Source of the DNA: Larimichthys crocea
Lineage: Eukaryota > Chordata > Actinopteri > Sciaenidae
DNA: 64,000 nucleotides
Direction: 5' to 3'
NCBI RefSeq assembly: GCF_000972845.2
Contig: NC_040016.1
Location: 23,372,026-23,436,025 of the forward strand
This document shows positions 1 to 12,369 of the stretch, one piece after another. Each line of letters begins with the position of its first letter. The stretch's first letter is position 1. Both the position numbers and the translations under genes were made by a program. The notes under the pieces were generated by a model. The model did no database searches, was not told the DNA's origin, and worked only from the letters and a program-made list of their open reading frames with translations.

Positions 1-783
1 TATTTACACAACAATCAGGCAGTCCTCAAAGCTCACCTCATCTTAACATTTAATTTAAAACACATTAAATACACAATTTTATAAATATAATTATTTAACA
101 GTTAATTTAAAATCACAATAAACACACTTTTTTATAATATAATAACTTAACATTTCATTTAAAATAAATAAAAATAGTTATGTTATGATTTAACACTTTC
201 ACAAAATACATACAAATAGTCATTTTTAACATGTTTATTTAGACACAGGAGACACGGTTTAGTTGCTAAATGTTAACATGCTAACATGTTAACATTTAGC
301 ATGTTAACATGTTAAATGCTAACATGTTAACATGTTAAATGCTAACATGCTAAATGCTAACATGTTAACATGCTAAATGCTAACATGTTAACATGCTANN
401 NNNNNNNNTATTTACACAACAATCAGGCAGTCCTCAAAGCTCACCTCATCTTAACATTTAATTTAAAACACATTAAATACACAATTTTATAAATATAATT
501 ATTTAACAGTTAATTTAAAATCACAATAAACACACTTTTTTATAATATAATAACTTAACATTTCATTTAAAATAAATAAAAATAGTTATGTTATGATTTA
601 ACACTTTCACAAAATACATACAAATAGTCATTTTTAACATGTTTATTTAGACACAGGAGACACGGTTTAGTTGCTAAATGTTAACATGCTAACATGTTAA
701 CATTTAGCATGTTAACATGTTAAATGCTAACATGTTAACATGTTAAATGCTAACATGCTAAATGCTAACATGTTAACATGCTA
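1..783. repeat. Direct duplication across an N gap
   Basis: Bases 1-375 recur base for base at 409-783, separated by the 10-N gap at 399-408. Both copies start with the same AT-rich stretch and run into a GCTAACATGTTAACAT-type repeat. Identical flanks around a fixed-size gap are the usual mark of two contigs whose overlap was not merged, so this is most likely one locus counted twice. Confidence 0.85.
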
Positions 784-900
784 GCATGGTAAATGCTAAC
801 ATGTTAAATGCTAACATGCTAGCATGATAAATGCTAACATGTTAAATGCTAAAATGCTAAATGCTAACATGCTAAATGCTAACATGCTAATGTTTAGCAG
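258..900. repeat. GCTAACATGTTAAATG tandem repeat
   Basis: A loose tandem repeat built from gctaacatg and ttaacatg words, interrupted by the N gap and doubled by the duplicated contig end. Non-coding. The true copy number cannot be read because the gap lies inside it. Confidence 0.8.
399..408. other. Assembly gap (10 N)
   Basis: Ten N bases. The flanking sequences are direct copies of each other, so the gap is probably of negative size. Confidence 0.99.
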
Positions 901-1329
901 GTGCAGTTTAGTGTGGTAGCATGTTAGCATTAGCATTAGCTAATGGTTCTGCAGGTGTTTGGACTCGTGTCGACCTGATGATGGCGCCACACGAAGAGTC
1001 AGTGAAGTGACCAGGGTTCATCCTGAGGGGAGCATGAACAGTTTTCATTTTAATGTCCATGTTGACTTTCTCCATAACGAGTTGTTGTGCTGAACTTTAT
1101 GTGAATCTTTTTATGTTTATGTCTTATTATCACATGATCGCAGTTCTCACGTTGGTCACCTGAACGACCTGAGCGACCACGAGACAAAGTTTTTCTGATC
1201 GCGTTTATTGATTTCATCACTGACTCCACCCACTGAGGTTTGACTCAGCCAATCAGAGCGCTCGGCGTTTCTGCCTCCAGGCAGCGAAACACTGAAGAAC
1301 TTTGAGAAAACACACTCGAGTGTGTGTGT

Positions 1330-1392
<63 letters not shown>

Positions 1393-3390
1393 CCATCTGT
1401 GCTGTGTGAAGGGCCACTACTCAGGTCAAAGGTCATTGTTTCCAATAATAGCTATTAGCATTGCTGACAGGCTGCAGGCAGCTCTGTCGCCATGACGCCC
1501 ACAGCGTGACCAGCTTCATCATCATCATCGCCGACTGTGATAGAGTTTATCGTTTGAAATGATTCAAGTCTGATCCATGAACTAACCTGTGTGTCAGAGA
1601 CTGTCTGATGAACCTGCTTTGTAACTGTTGTTACTTCTGTTTGTGTTGTTTATGTCAGTTGTTGTTGTTCATGGTCTCCTGGGGATAATAAAGACCTTGA
1701 TAGATTTAGATTCCAGGCTGCTGAAATGCTTTTTATTTATTTATTTATGTATAAATGTATTTATCACTGATCCTGTGTTTGATTGGACGGCGCTCTGTCC
1801 GCCCAGGCCGGCGGCGCTCGTTATTTTCCTGCTCAGGGTTGATTAGCTCGCTCATCGCTCTGCACTGCTGAATAAATACCATTAATTCAGTGTTGAGGTG
1901 AATATTCAGCTTCTTTATCTCACAGACACACATGTGGACCCACGAGTGAACGTGTTAATGATGCTCATTGAGTTAATTAAGAGCCTATTCAGGAGCACCG
2001 TTCATTATCTTCTCTATAGCGCCCCCTCCTTCCTCAGACGCATCATTACTGAACATTCTCCCTGCACCAATAAAATGAATAAACTAATTGTAAAATAATA
2101 ACGTGTGACATACTGCTGTCTGCTGGTCCGCTGTAATTACGCATTCACAGAGTCATTTATAATGGAGCGAGCAGCCGAGCGGCGTGCATGTGGCTCGTCA
2201 CTCATCAGAGGTGGATAATAAAGTCTGAGCGCTTTGTTTGCGGATCGGCTCGTTATGTTCTGAAGATAAAGGCTTTTTAAAATTAGCATTAGCAGCATTA
2301 GCAGTTACATACACACTCACTGTAGCTGCCACGCTAACTGCTAACATGGTAGCTAGACTTCATTGTTTGTATCACACAGTTTATCAAACAGCCAACACAG
2401 CTCAGATTGTTTATGGTTTACTATATTATATTATAGCAGAGACAAGTTTATTTTTCTCTAGAGAACTACAATCATGGAGTCAGCGTGTCTTCATTCAAAC
2501 AGAGGACGTAGTTTCAAAATGCTTCACCAACGAGTGAAGACATAAAAACAAATAAAGGACAAATGATGAAAATACTGTGAAATAAAACCAGACAGATGAA
2601 CAAAGAAAAGAGGCTGAGACGCACAATATGTAAAACATTTACACACAATAGACCGATGTATAAATAAAAGCAGCGGTACAAAAATCAGTCCTTGAGGAAC
2701 CCCTGATAGAATTTTAGAATAAAACTAAAACTGTTTAAAACTACGACTGACTGAAGTTTAAATAAGAACTTTTAGAGACCAGCTGAAGCTCTAAATCTGT
2801 GAATAAAAACTTCACTGATCATGAAGGAAAGAATTATCTGGAAAGATATTTAAAAAATAAACAAAGCTCATTGAAACGCCGTCTGCTTCAGCCTGTTAAA
2901 TTGTATTCTGGGTCTTGATCTTCCTCCTGTGAGCAGCAGCAGGGTTGGACTCAGGGGCCCCCAGAGGTCCCGGGCTCTTTAACCTGATTATGGGGCCGGC
3001 GGCTGCTGACAAACAGAAGAGATTCATCAGAGAGGAGGTGTGGAGGAGCGGTGATAAAGCAGCAGGCAGCTGCAGCCGCAGGCCGACACCACGACAGAGC
3101 GGAGCTTCAATAGAGATTAACATGAGAAAGCAGAGAGGAGGCTTGAACAGCAAACACATGGAGAGAAAAGAGAAAGGAAAACACAGCAGCATGAAGGCAA
3201 AGAGCCTGAATATGATTTCACACATCGAGCCAGCCCGGGTTAAAAATCCTGACTGTGACGTCTCCAACATTCACTGAAGACCAAAAAGAGTTTAGTTTGG
3301 TCAACAAACAGAGACAGCTTTTAGTTTAGTCAGTGTCACCACCAACAACTGAAAATATAACTCATATAACTGCAGTGGACCTGCTGTCAG
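901..3390. other. Intergenic DNA with a (GT)n tract
   Basis: No exon recognised on either strand. A (GT)n microsatellite lies at about 1317-1390. The stretch at about 1730-2240 is non-repetitive and AT-rich with TTAATTAA-like words, and could be a conserved non-coding element, but this needs an alignment. The open frames here show no recognisable domain. Confidence 0.6.
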
Positions 3391-3392
3391 CA

Positions 3393-3530
3393 CATCTGAA
3401 TGTATGAAGGTTACATGTGGAGTCCCACAGGGATCGACACTGGAGCCGAAAGTTTTCTTCTAATACATTCATTTGTTTTTAAAGAATGTAGTTTGTTTTG
3501 TTTGCAGATGATCTAAATCAACAGTTTGTA
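3393..3530 (+). mobile_element. Degraded LINE reverse-transcriptase fragment
   Basis: The plus strand at about 3411-3445 encodes VTCGVPQGSTL, the conserved reverse-transcriptase block of CR1/L2/Rex-type LINEs. About 50 bases on, the FADD catalytic-box remnant reads FADDLNQ in another frame, after a stop codon. Spacing and order fit an L2/Rex-like element that has lost its frame. No complete ORF remains. Confidence 0.6.
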
Positions 3531-3846
3531 ACTTTTTTACCATTGAATAACAGAATTTAAATCATGTCGATGCTCAGTTTAATCCTGATGCCTTAATATG
3601 ACCGACATGAACGAGACCGTGACACAGATTTATTTAGAAGATATTTCTACAGAGCTGTTTTAATAACTGTCACCAGGCTGGATTTGATCGCTTTGGAAAC
3701 ACTTCCACTTTTGTTCACTGGGGGCGCCAGAGTCAACACAAAATTTAAAATGTATTTAAATATAGTTTCTTTCACTGCACAGAAAATTTAATATTTGTTC
3801 TTATTGCATATTATTTAATATGTCGTTTGGTCTGAGACATTAAGAA

Positions 3847-4045
3847 CAACCAAAACTGTGTTCACTGTTAGACTGGACTCTGCTGGTTCAGAGGTTCTGT
3901 GGCTGTGTTCACTGTTAGACTGGACTCTGCTGGTTCAGAGGTTCTGTTGCTGTGTTCACTGTTAGACTGGACACTGCCGGTTCAGAGGTTCTGTCGCTGT
4001 GTTCACTGTTAGACTGGACACTGCTGGTTCAGAGGTTCTGTTCGG
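3847..4045. repeat. 48-bp tandem repeat, four copies
   Basis: Four nearly identical units of about 48 bp, each containing CTGTTAGACTGGACTCTGCT and GGTTCAGAGGTTCTGT. One more isolated unit occurs at about 10053-10090, so the unit is dispersed. Confidence 0.8.
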
Positions 4046-4684
4046 TCCGGCCGTGTAAGTAAGCAGAGCTCTACCTCCTGTCTCTGACTTTATGATCACC
4101 ATAACGCTGCAGACTCGTCCTCCAGCCTGAGACCAGCAGAACCGGACGTCCAGAGTATCTCTGCTTCCTGGAAGATGATGAAGTCATCGGGTGATCTGCT
4201 GATAGGACGATGACTCACCCGGCAGCGCTTTAATCTCGTCACCTCTTTGTTCGTCCTGATTCCGATCTGACTTTTATTGTTTCCTACAGTTCCTCTCTGC
4301 CTCTTCTTCTTCTGCACTGTAATGAGGTTACAGTGGAGTAAACAGCAGCTTCTTCTTCTGCAGCCGCTCCTGCTGGGATTTAAATGACACATTACATTTG
4401 AAAAGAAAAAGATGAATATTTAGATCCTCCTGTTCCTCCACAGATATTCTCCGACCCAGCAGAGAGCTCACTCCCACACACTTACCCTTCACAATATCTG
4501 CTCTGTTATTCTCTTTGTTCTGCACGACATGTTTCAGCTCATAATGATGTTTTTTTAAAAAGTGTTTGCAGATATGACTGAATATAATCAACATGTGATG
4601 GAGGCTGAGCTTCACCATGTCTGCATGATTAAAAGACAGAAGCAGCACACTGTAAGAAATGAACACAGCATGTGTCATGTCCAG

Positions 4685-5240
4685 CTGTAGAGGACAGATG
4701 TGTCATGTCCAGCTGTTGGTAGTGTTGTAGAGGAGGTCCTCTGTGCAGAGCTGGAGGTCTTCAGGAGGTCTGTGAAGGTCTAGAGGGACGCCCCTGATCT
4801 GTAGGAACTGGTAGGACGTTCCACCAACGGGGAACAACAGACAGAAAAGTTTGGACTGTCCTGAGAGGACAGGTGGCAGAGCCAGGAGGAGGTAACATCT
4901 GTCTGTGTGAGGACGTTCAGGAACCAGAGACTGCTTTGTAGTCAGTGTTAGAGATCTGAGTTTAACGTGGCTGCTGCAGGTCGACTGAGGAGCTCCATGA
5001 CTGAAGGCGAGCTGTCACGTTCTGGATCATCTACAGCAAACGAATGAGATGAGCACAGCCTGGATCAGGAGCTGGACAGCGTGTTGAGTCAGGTCAGGTC
5101 TGATTTGAACTGGAGCTGATGTTCCTTCATCCATGTGGAGAGAGCGAGGGGTCCTCAGGTAGAGCCGAGTGTCGTCTGCATAGAAGTGATATGAGAAGAC
5201 ATTTAACAAACAAAAAACTATTTCAGATGGAAATAACATT
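4685..5240 (-). mobile_element. Degraded L2/Rex-like LINE fragment
   Basis: On the minus strand, around 5150-5200, the frame reads HFYADDTRLYLRTP, the YADDT catalytic box of LINE reverse transcriptases with the usual following residues. Further 3' on the minus strand, about 4880-4750, a frame reads LSVVPRWWNVLPV, resembling the conserved C-terminal VPRLWNSLP block of L2-type LINEs. The middle of the element is missing and frames are broken. A fossil, not an active copy. Confidence 0.65.
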
Positions 5241-6271
5241 TTTACAGTAAAATAAAGTTAATTTGATCTTTTACAGTGTTTAAAATAACTGACTGAATCT
5301 CTGCGCTGCGTTCATGAGATTTAATAAGAAACATTTCATTCATAATCATAATAAAGAATACAAATGAAAGTCTGACACTCTGCTCAGGCTGACTGACAGA
5401 CCTAAATCTGAATTATTGATGCGTTTGTGATGTTCAGGGTTTGTTTGCAGGATAAGACGCCGTGACGGAGTCGCTACACGTCTTATTAAACGAAACACTT
5501 TCATCTGAGTCTTCCCTCCGTCAGTCCTGCAGGTAGAATCCATCCTGACGCTCACATAAAGAAATGAATATTGGTTCTATTATTTATGAAGTGTGCGAGG
5601 AGGCAGGCGATGAAGACAGCGGCGTTATCAGCTGATGATAATCTGGTTTTATGTGTTTCCAGCAGGACGATGCATCACGTGGATCCACTGCAGCCGAGAT
5701 GTGATTAAAGGACCCAACTCTCCATCAGGACAACGGAGGAACCGGACCAGGACTCTGGGTCAACGTCATGAACTGTGAAGCAGTCCACCAAACACGTGAT
5801 GTCCACATCATGTTAGACACAGCAGGAGATGACCAACACAGCCGGCTGGACAAACAGACGTTTGCAGGTCTGAAGGAGCGACCTGCCGTAAACGAAACAT
5901 CTCACCTCCGATACCTGAAACAAACCGACCAATCAGAGGCCGAGCAGGAAAAGGAAATGAGCTTGGTTTTGTGTGTGAGGGTGGAGGTGACCAGACGGAG
6001 ACCACATCCACCCGTACCAACTCGATAAATCACACGTGCTGAAATCAATGTTCATAAAATGAAGCTCGAGTCTCTCCGTGAACCGCCACACGGACTCGTT
6101 CTGATTGGACGGCTGCTGAAATGGAGCGAAGCGGTGGGAGGAGCTCCCGATGAGGCGTGAACGACACCTAGGCTGATTTATTTCAACGGAAGCTCCGCCC
6201 CCGTTAGAGTGGGTCATCGGAGACGAACGAGGGCGAGCGACAGAATGTGGAGAGAGAGAGAGCTGTGTCAT
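5241..6271. other. Intergenic DNA, nothing recognised
   Basis: Unique-looking sequence with several open frames of 70-112 codons on both strands. None shows a known domain, splice structure or codon pattern that I can support as a gene. Confidence 0.5.
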
Positions 6272-6323
6272 GTGACATCACAGTGATGTCATGTGACGTC
6301 ACATGACATCACTGTGATGTCAC
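6272..6323. promoter_or_regulatory. 52-bp perfect palindrome with a CRE core
   Basis: The left arm 6272-6297 is the exact reverse complement of 6298-6323, with no spacer. The centre is GTGACGTCAC, a full cAMP-response-element core (TGACGTCA), and a further TGACGTCA lies at about 6326-6333. The arms are built from repeats of TGACATCA and TGATGTCA. Binding is inference; the palindrome is direct observation. Confidence 0.8.
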
Positions 6324-6958
6324 TGTGACGTCACGATCTAAAGTTTGTGTTGTGATTTAACAGGAAGCGTCTGATTGGATGACGTCCAGTTTTGTCCTGT
6401 ATCCGTGTTCAGGAGGGATTCGAACCCGTGACGTGTGTGTGTTCTTTAAAGTCTGAGCGGCGTGATCGATCTGAAGGAGCCGCTGTTGTTTCCTCCGTTA
6501 ACAAGCCGACGCTGTGTTCCTGTTTGTTCATGTCTGCTGCCTGCTGGACTGGAACTATTGATCTACGTCGATTTATTCACGTCACGAGTCTGTGGTTAAA
6601 CTCTGCAGCTCTTATTTTGAAAGGATCTGAGCTCTGTGTTCGATGATGATGGCCGCGTCCAGGATCCACGTTTCACAACCTGGTTTTTAGTTTCAGACTC
6701 TAGATCTGATCATGGTGTTTGGACTTTTATTGATACTTGTATCAGAGTATTTGTACTTTACACTGACCCTGACCTTTGACCTCCTGTATGACCTCACAGG
6801 TGCGTCATGATAAAAATGTTACATTTGAATCCAGAATCAGTTTGAATAAAAACATTATATTTAGTTACAGATCATTCGTCTGTAGTGAAGCCTCTCTCTC
6901 AGGTAAACGTCTCCTCGTTCGTCCTTCGATTCCTTTTTAAATGAACGACTTTACCTAA

Positions 6959-6990
<32 letters not shown>

Positions 6991-6999
6991 TGTGTGTTA
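6959..6999. repeat. (GT)n microsatellite
   Basis: Short GT dinucleotide run with one interruption. Confidence 0.9.
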
Positions 7000-7287
7000 C
7001 AGGTGAGTGTGTTTTATCAGCATGGCGTCGTAAAGCTCAGCGACGGCGACGAACAGACATATGGTCGACAGAGAATATCTCCCAGCAGGCCTCTGGATAA
7101 TTAAAGGAGAAATGAAGAAGTTCATCTCGTCACTGCTCGTTTACTGAACGATGAATAATGTGGACTACAACTCCCATGGTGCATTTCACAACAAACTGCC
7201 AGTAACAGCTCTAAATTCTGTTTCGTGTGTTGCTATATGTGCGTCAGCTGAGGATCATGGGCAGTAGTCGAGTTGTAAAATGAAACC

Positions 7288-8319
7288 AGGGGGGATGGTG
7301 AAGTTTTTCATTTATGTGACATATTTTCCAGCGGGGGTCTGGGGGTCCCCAGAAAATTTTGTATTTCTTAGATGTAATTTCCTGCATTCTAGTCAATTTT
7401 AGGGTGACCTGCTAGACATGGCAAATCCTAAATCATAAAAAAAAAAAAAAAACACAATTTAAGGAGGAGGAAAGAAGACTTCAAGTTTTAAGACGACGCG
7501 ATGTTTGAAACAAGCGGTAATAAAGAATATGAAGCAGCAGGTAGCAGCTAGCGGTGCTGCTAAGGCTAAAACAACACAGAGTGTGGATGATTGACACCTG
7601 TCACCTGTCCACCAATCAGAGTCAGGAGAATCTATTAGTACCGCCCACATTCACCTTTGACCCACCAATGACGATCCAGAATGAAGTAAACCCAAAGGTG
7701 GTATATCGCAGCAAGAGGTCTCACTTCACTGTCAAAGCCTCTTTGTCTTTATGTAACAACCAGGAGCTTCGTGACTGATTCAAACTAAAGCAGAGACATT
7801 AACAGGAGACATAGCAGGAGACATTAGCAGAGACATTAGCAGGAGACACTAGCAGCGTTTCTTCGCGCTGGAATAAAACTTTTGACACGAAACAGCAAAG
7901 ATCAGACATACTGTGTCATTTGTGGGATTTTTTTACTACTCTTTGTGGCTAAGCTGGCCGGAGTTTCATCGCACAGTGATGAGGACCCATATCTTTGTAA
8001 GACTATCTTTTATTTTTCCCCGCCGCGTCCCTCCCCTGCAACTCCTCTTGGGCCCCCCAAGGGGCGACGCCTACACCTTTTGAAAAACCGCCTTTGACAT
8101 AGTCGGTAATCAGATCTTTGATTTCGCATAAACGCCCCCCTAAATGCGAATGGTACTTTATTTCCATGTGTTAAATCTAAGTAATCTTTCACATGCCATT
8201 GATAAAAATGACCATTAAGGGAGGGAAGAAAAGACGAAAAGAAAGGTGACCACTTTTTAGAACCGGGATGATTTGCCATTTTCCCCCCAGGGGGGTGCCA
8301 CCCCCCCCCCATCCCCCCT
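7288..8319. mobile_element. Possible non-autonomous DNA transposon
   Basis: The stretch is bounded by an 11-bp perfect inverted repeat, AGGGGGGATGG at 7288-7298 and its reverse complement at 8309-8319. The interior has an A-run at about 7437-7453, C-rich tracts near 8020-8060, and no intact transposase. No clear target-site duplication is visible, and the inverted repeat is G-rich and could arise by chance. A decayed DNA transposon is the best guess. Confidence 0.4.
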
Positions 8320-8485
8320 CAACTCGGTACTGTCATGTGTGGTATTGTGTATTCCCACAGTCTTCCGGTCGGTAACCAGGTTCTGCGCGTCCGCACTCAG
8401 CTGCTGAGTCATGCAGACGTCCCGCTCTGGATTTACAGGTTTATGATGGGACAGGAAGTAACTGCAACTGTAGACTGCTGTTAGG

Positions 8486-8565
8486 CTCAGTTCGTCAGCT
8501 TGGCGGTGAGCTCAGAGCGACGGGTACCCGTCGCTCTGAGCTCACCGCCAAGCTGACGAACTGAG
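8486..8565. repeat. 80-bp perfect palindrome, no spacer
   Basis: Bases 8486-8525 are the exact reverse complement of 8526-8565, checked base by base, with the centre in GGGTACCC. Symmetry ends at 8485/8566. Forty-base arms with no loop could form a cruciform or hairpin, or come from a fold-back read joined by the assembler. Confidence 0.9.
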
Positions 8566-9449
8566 TGTTTGTACCAACAGGCGTTATGGACTACCAGGAA
8601 GAAGAAGAGGAGGTAACCAGGCTCAGCAGCTTCTATGGACATGATGGCAGAGGAGCAGAGAGTGAAGAGGAAGAATAAAACCGAGCAGCCGGGCGGCAAC
8701 TCTTCTTCCAGCTCGTCTTCCTGCGGTTACATAACGAAGATAAACGAGGCGTCTCCGCACGCTTCACGCTTCACACACTAACCTGATTAATTACAGTTAA
8801 TCATGTCGGATGGCGAGCGGAGCAGCTGCTGATTGGCCTGTCGTTTTGATGCATTACCTCCTCACAGGCGCCGAGGCTTCTGGGAAACCGGCTGGACTCT
8901 GATCAGCTGATCAATGCGCAACCATTATCAAACCAATAACTAACATTCAGACAACCTTATCGTAGTGTTTGTGTAGCGTGTGAAGTGGACTGAAGCTCTG
9001 TAATAACACATCATATGTAAACAAATGTTATCGACCAATAGGAGCACGCTCTCAGCACCGTCAGGTGACACAGCAGTCAGCTGATGACTCATCCATCCAC
9101 ACAGACATGTGCAGGTGTGGACGTCACCTGACTTCAGCGGACCAGACTCGAGCTACAGCGCCGCTTTGAAGAGCTGAACGCGTCTGAACTCGTCCTTCAG
9201 GTGAACGGGTTCTTCAGGTGTGATCACGTGATCTGAGTCACACTGACTCACCTGTCTGAAGGCAGAAAGCTGCTGATGTCATCTGTGACTCACTGATGAT
9301 GTCACACAGCACAGAACTGAAGCCGCTCTGACCTCAGCTGGTCCAACCAGAGCCCACCGTGACCTCCAAGTCGATGAGGTCAGAGGCTGTAACGAGGCTT
9401 CTTATTGGTCATTAAACACAGCTGATGACAGAGAACCTGACCTAATGGA
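8566..9449. other. Intergenic DNA, nothing recognised
   Basis: Non-repetitive sequence without any exon or RNA gene that I can support. Confidence 0.5.
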
Positions 9450-9571
9450 CGCTGTCTAAAACCTGGACGTAGTCTCCGTGACGTCCCCGCAGACTGTCTA
9501 AGACCTGGACGTAGTCTCTGAGACGTGCCCACAGACTGTCTAAAACCTGGACGTAGTCTCTGAGACGTGCC
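9450..9571. repeat. 42-bp minisatellite, about 3 units
   Basis: Three imperfect copies of the 42-bp unit containing GACTGTCTAAAACCTGGACG and TAGTCTCCGTGACGTCCCCG. The same unit occurs at 11.85, 33.08, 43.85 and 53.5 kb in this window. Confidence 0.85.
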
Positions 9572-11840
9572 TCTGTGTTTGGATCTGATTGGCTGCTCTG
9601 GTTATAATATGAAACGTGCACTGGGAGCAGAGGGGGGTGATGCAGCTGCTCCGTCAGTCAGTTCATTGACTCCAGACGCCGCTCTGGCAGAGACCCAGCC
9701 AACATTCACAGCCTCCACCCTCCAACGCTTTGCTCACAAAGGTGGAGGACATTATGAGACAGCAAAGACAGAGTCAGTAATGTCCCCATGGAACAGGAAG
9801 TAGAGTTTGTGCTTCCTGTGAAAATGCTCATCAGCGTTATTCTGCCGTGCTGCGTCACGCTGGAGCGAGCTGCACAGTCTGAAGGAGTTCATTACAAGAG
9901 TTAACAGAACAGGTGTCAAAGGTCCTGCAGAGACCAGGTCCAGGATGAGCTTCCACAGGAGACACAGGTGCAGAGATGATACTGATCTATGAAAGTGTCT
10001 GGGAAAACTAACAACAGGATGCCAGGAGCCAAACCCGGCTAGAAACCACCTCTGTTAGACTGGACCCTGCTGGTTCAGAGGTTCTGTTGGGTCTGGCCAC
10101 AGCTCGTGCTCGTGCAGTGTCTGTGTGAAGGTTTCAGTTCAAACTGCTGAGTCTCCTGTTTGCTCTGATTCACCTGCTGACAGGACGACCTTTCCCTCCG
10201 TCGTTAGAGGTGATGCTGTCGACAGGCTGTTCGTCTCCAGGAGGACACGTCTCACCTGGGGGGCTTCACAGCAGGTCCCGACACGCCCCCACCCCCACCC
10301 CCACCCACCATCCATCACCACAGCAGGACACAAACGTCCCGATCACTGAGGAGTCCCAGCTCAAACTGTCCCGGATGACCTTTGTGTTGGACCTCGGGCT
10401 GCAGGACCGACTCAGCGAGTCACTATGAGATGAATCAGTTCAACACGTTGTTTCCTCTTCAGTCCGACCGCTCCACCACCTGTGGAAGAACTGAAGTGAA
10501 TCTAGATTTAGCTGCAGGTGATGATGATGAAGTCTTCACACACGTCTTCGTGTGATTGGTGGACGGCCCGCTCCACATCCTGAGCAGCCGCCACATTTGC
10601 ATGTTTCTTGAAGTAGTTTTGAGCTCTCAGGGTTGCCGTAGTCATTGAAACCTGAATGATGAATTTTTAGATGGAGTCGGGCTGAATTTAAAGACTTCCT
10701 GTCTGACGCGTTGTTAGCAGCGCCTCTTCCTCTGCGTCACAGTCAAACAGCAGAAACATCAAACGCTCTGCAGCCGCGGGGCGTCCGGCTCGTTGCTGCA
10801 TTTTTAATTTGATGGATGAACGGATCCCCGCTGAGGCGACACAGTTCACTGAAGTTCACCGGCAGGTCCACGTTTGATGTTTCCTCGCCGCTGTCACAGC
10901 TTCCTGTTTCCTGCCAAGCTAACGGAGGACGTCACATCGTCGGACGTGTCCACAGCAGTAAAGCTCTGAGGCATCATCCACTCACCTGACGTGGAAATAA
11001 ACATGTCAGACTCTGAGGTGAGCAGTCTGAGCTTCCGTCCATCACATCAGTGAAGACGACTCGTCTCATTTAATAAGCAGCCATGTCTAACGAGCTCCTC
11101 GGACATGAATAATGTAACTTTGTTTTATTTCAGAGCCGGTAAAATGTGATGGACTGGCTGCAGATGAAAAAGGTCGAAGGCCGAGGATGCCGCCGTCACG
11201 TCCATGGAACAGACTATAGAGACGTTTGCAGTGGGACGCGACAGGAAGAGACAAGGACGGCGAGGACGGCGAAGACGGCGAGTTTAAACCTGAAGAGTGA
11301 AAACTGATGAATGTGAATGAATGTTTGACTCAAAGCTGACTGAACGGCAGAATAAAGGATCCAGGTCAACGTTCATGTTCAAGCAGCAGCCTCAGACATA
11401 AAATACTGTGGTAACCATGACTACCGCTGTACTCGAGTATTTGTTCTGATTACATTACTTCTGATCAGAAACCAGCAGCAAACATCACTTCCTGTCTGCG
11501 TGACTGAATGAGTCTGAGTCCGTGCTGATTGGTCGGAGCACAATGACCTGCAGACCGGGTGAAGAGGAAACGTGACTGACAGTTTAATTCATGAACTTTA
11601 GGAACCAGCAGCACAGCCGGTCCTTCTGTTCTGGCCCGGCTGAACGCAGATCACATTTCTGTTTGTTTTTACTGCTCGCTCAGCGGTGAGGGGTGAAAGG
11701 TCAATGAGAGCTGGGGGGGGGGGGGGGGGGGGGGGCAAAGCACCAGGGTCTGAGAAGGCGAAACAAGTTTCCACCGGACACAGAAGGAAGAAGGAGGTGA
11801 ACTAAAACCTGGAAGAGTTCTCAGTGAAGTCAGTTGCAAG
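9572..11840. other. Intergenic DNA with poly(G) run
   Basis: No gene recognised. It holds an isolated unit of the 48-bp repeat (about 10053-10090), a CCCCCA-type tract near 10285-10308 and a poly(G) run at about 11713-11735. Confidence 0.5.
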
Positions 11841-11844
11841 GACT

Positions 11845-12360
11845 GTCTAAAACCTGACGTAGGCTCCGTGACGTCCCGCAGACTGTCTGAAAACCTGGAC
11901 GTAAGTTCCTCTGAGACGGTCGCCAACCCGCATACTGTAAAACCTGAGCGTGTCCCGTGACGTCTCACCAGGGACTGTTAATAACCTGACAGTAGTCTCC
12001 TGTACCGTCCCCGAAGACTGTATCTAAAACTGGAAGTAGTATAGTGAGTCCGCCGAACTGTCTAAAACCTGGACGTTAGTTCTGGACTATCAAGACTGTT
12101 GAACTAAAACCTGGACGTCGTCTCTGAGGGACGTCCTGTCAGACTGTCTAAAACCTGGACGTAGTTCTCTGAGGACGTTCCCCGCCACAAGACTGTCTTT
12201 TAAACCTGGATGTAGCTGGATTGTGTATTCTCCGTGGACGCCCCGCCAGACTGTCTAAAACCGGGAGTTAGTATCTGAGGACGTCCCTCCGCAGCTGTGC
12301 GACAACCTGGACGTCGTCTTCTGAGACGTCGCCGCAGACTTTCTAAAACCTGGTGTAGTA
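11845..12360. repeat. 42-bp minisatellite, error-rich copy
   Basis: About a dozen units of the 42-bp minisatellite, each carrying several single-base insertions, deletions and substitutions. The same unit is almost error-free at 53.5-54.5 kb. The indel-heavy pattern resembles unpolished long reads more than natural divergence. Confidence 0.75.
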
Positions 12361-12369
12361 GTTTCCATT

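Noticed and set aside
2945..3277. 110-codon plus ORF and its antisense partner
   Set aside because: No domain, no splice context, and equally long frames on the opposite strand; probably chance in GC-rich DNA.
6405..6430. tRNA-like T-loop (GGGATTCGAACCC)
   Set aside because: Only the T-arm word is present. No acceptor, D-arm or anticodon stem can be paired around it, so no tRNA or tRNA-derived SINE is called.
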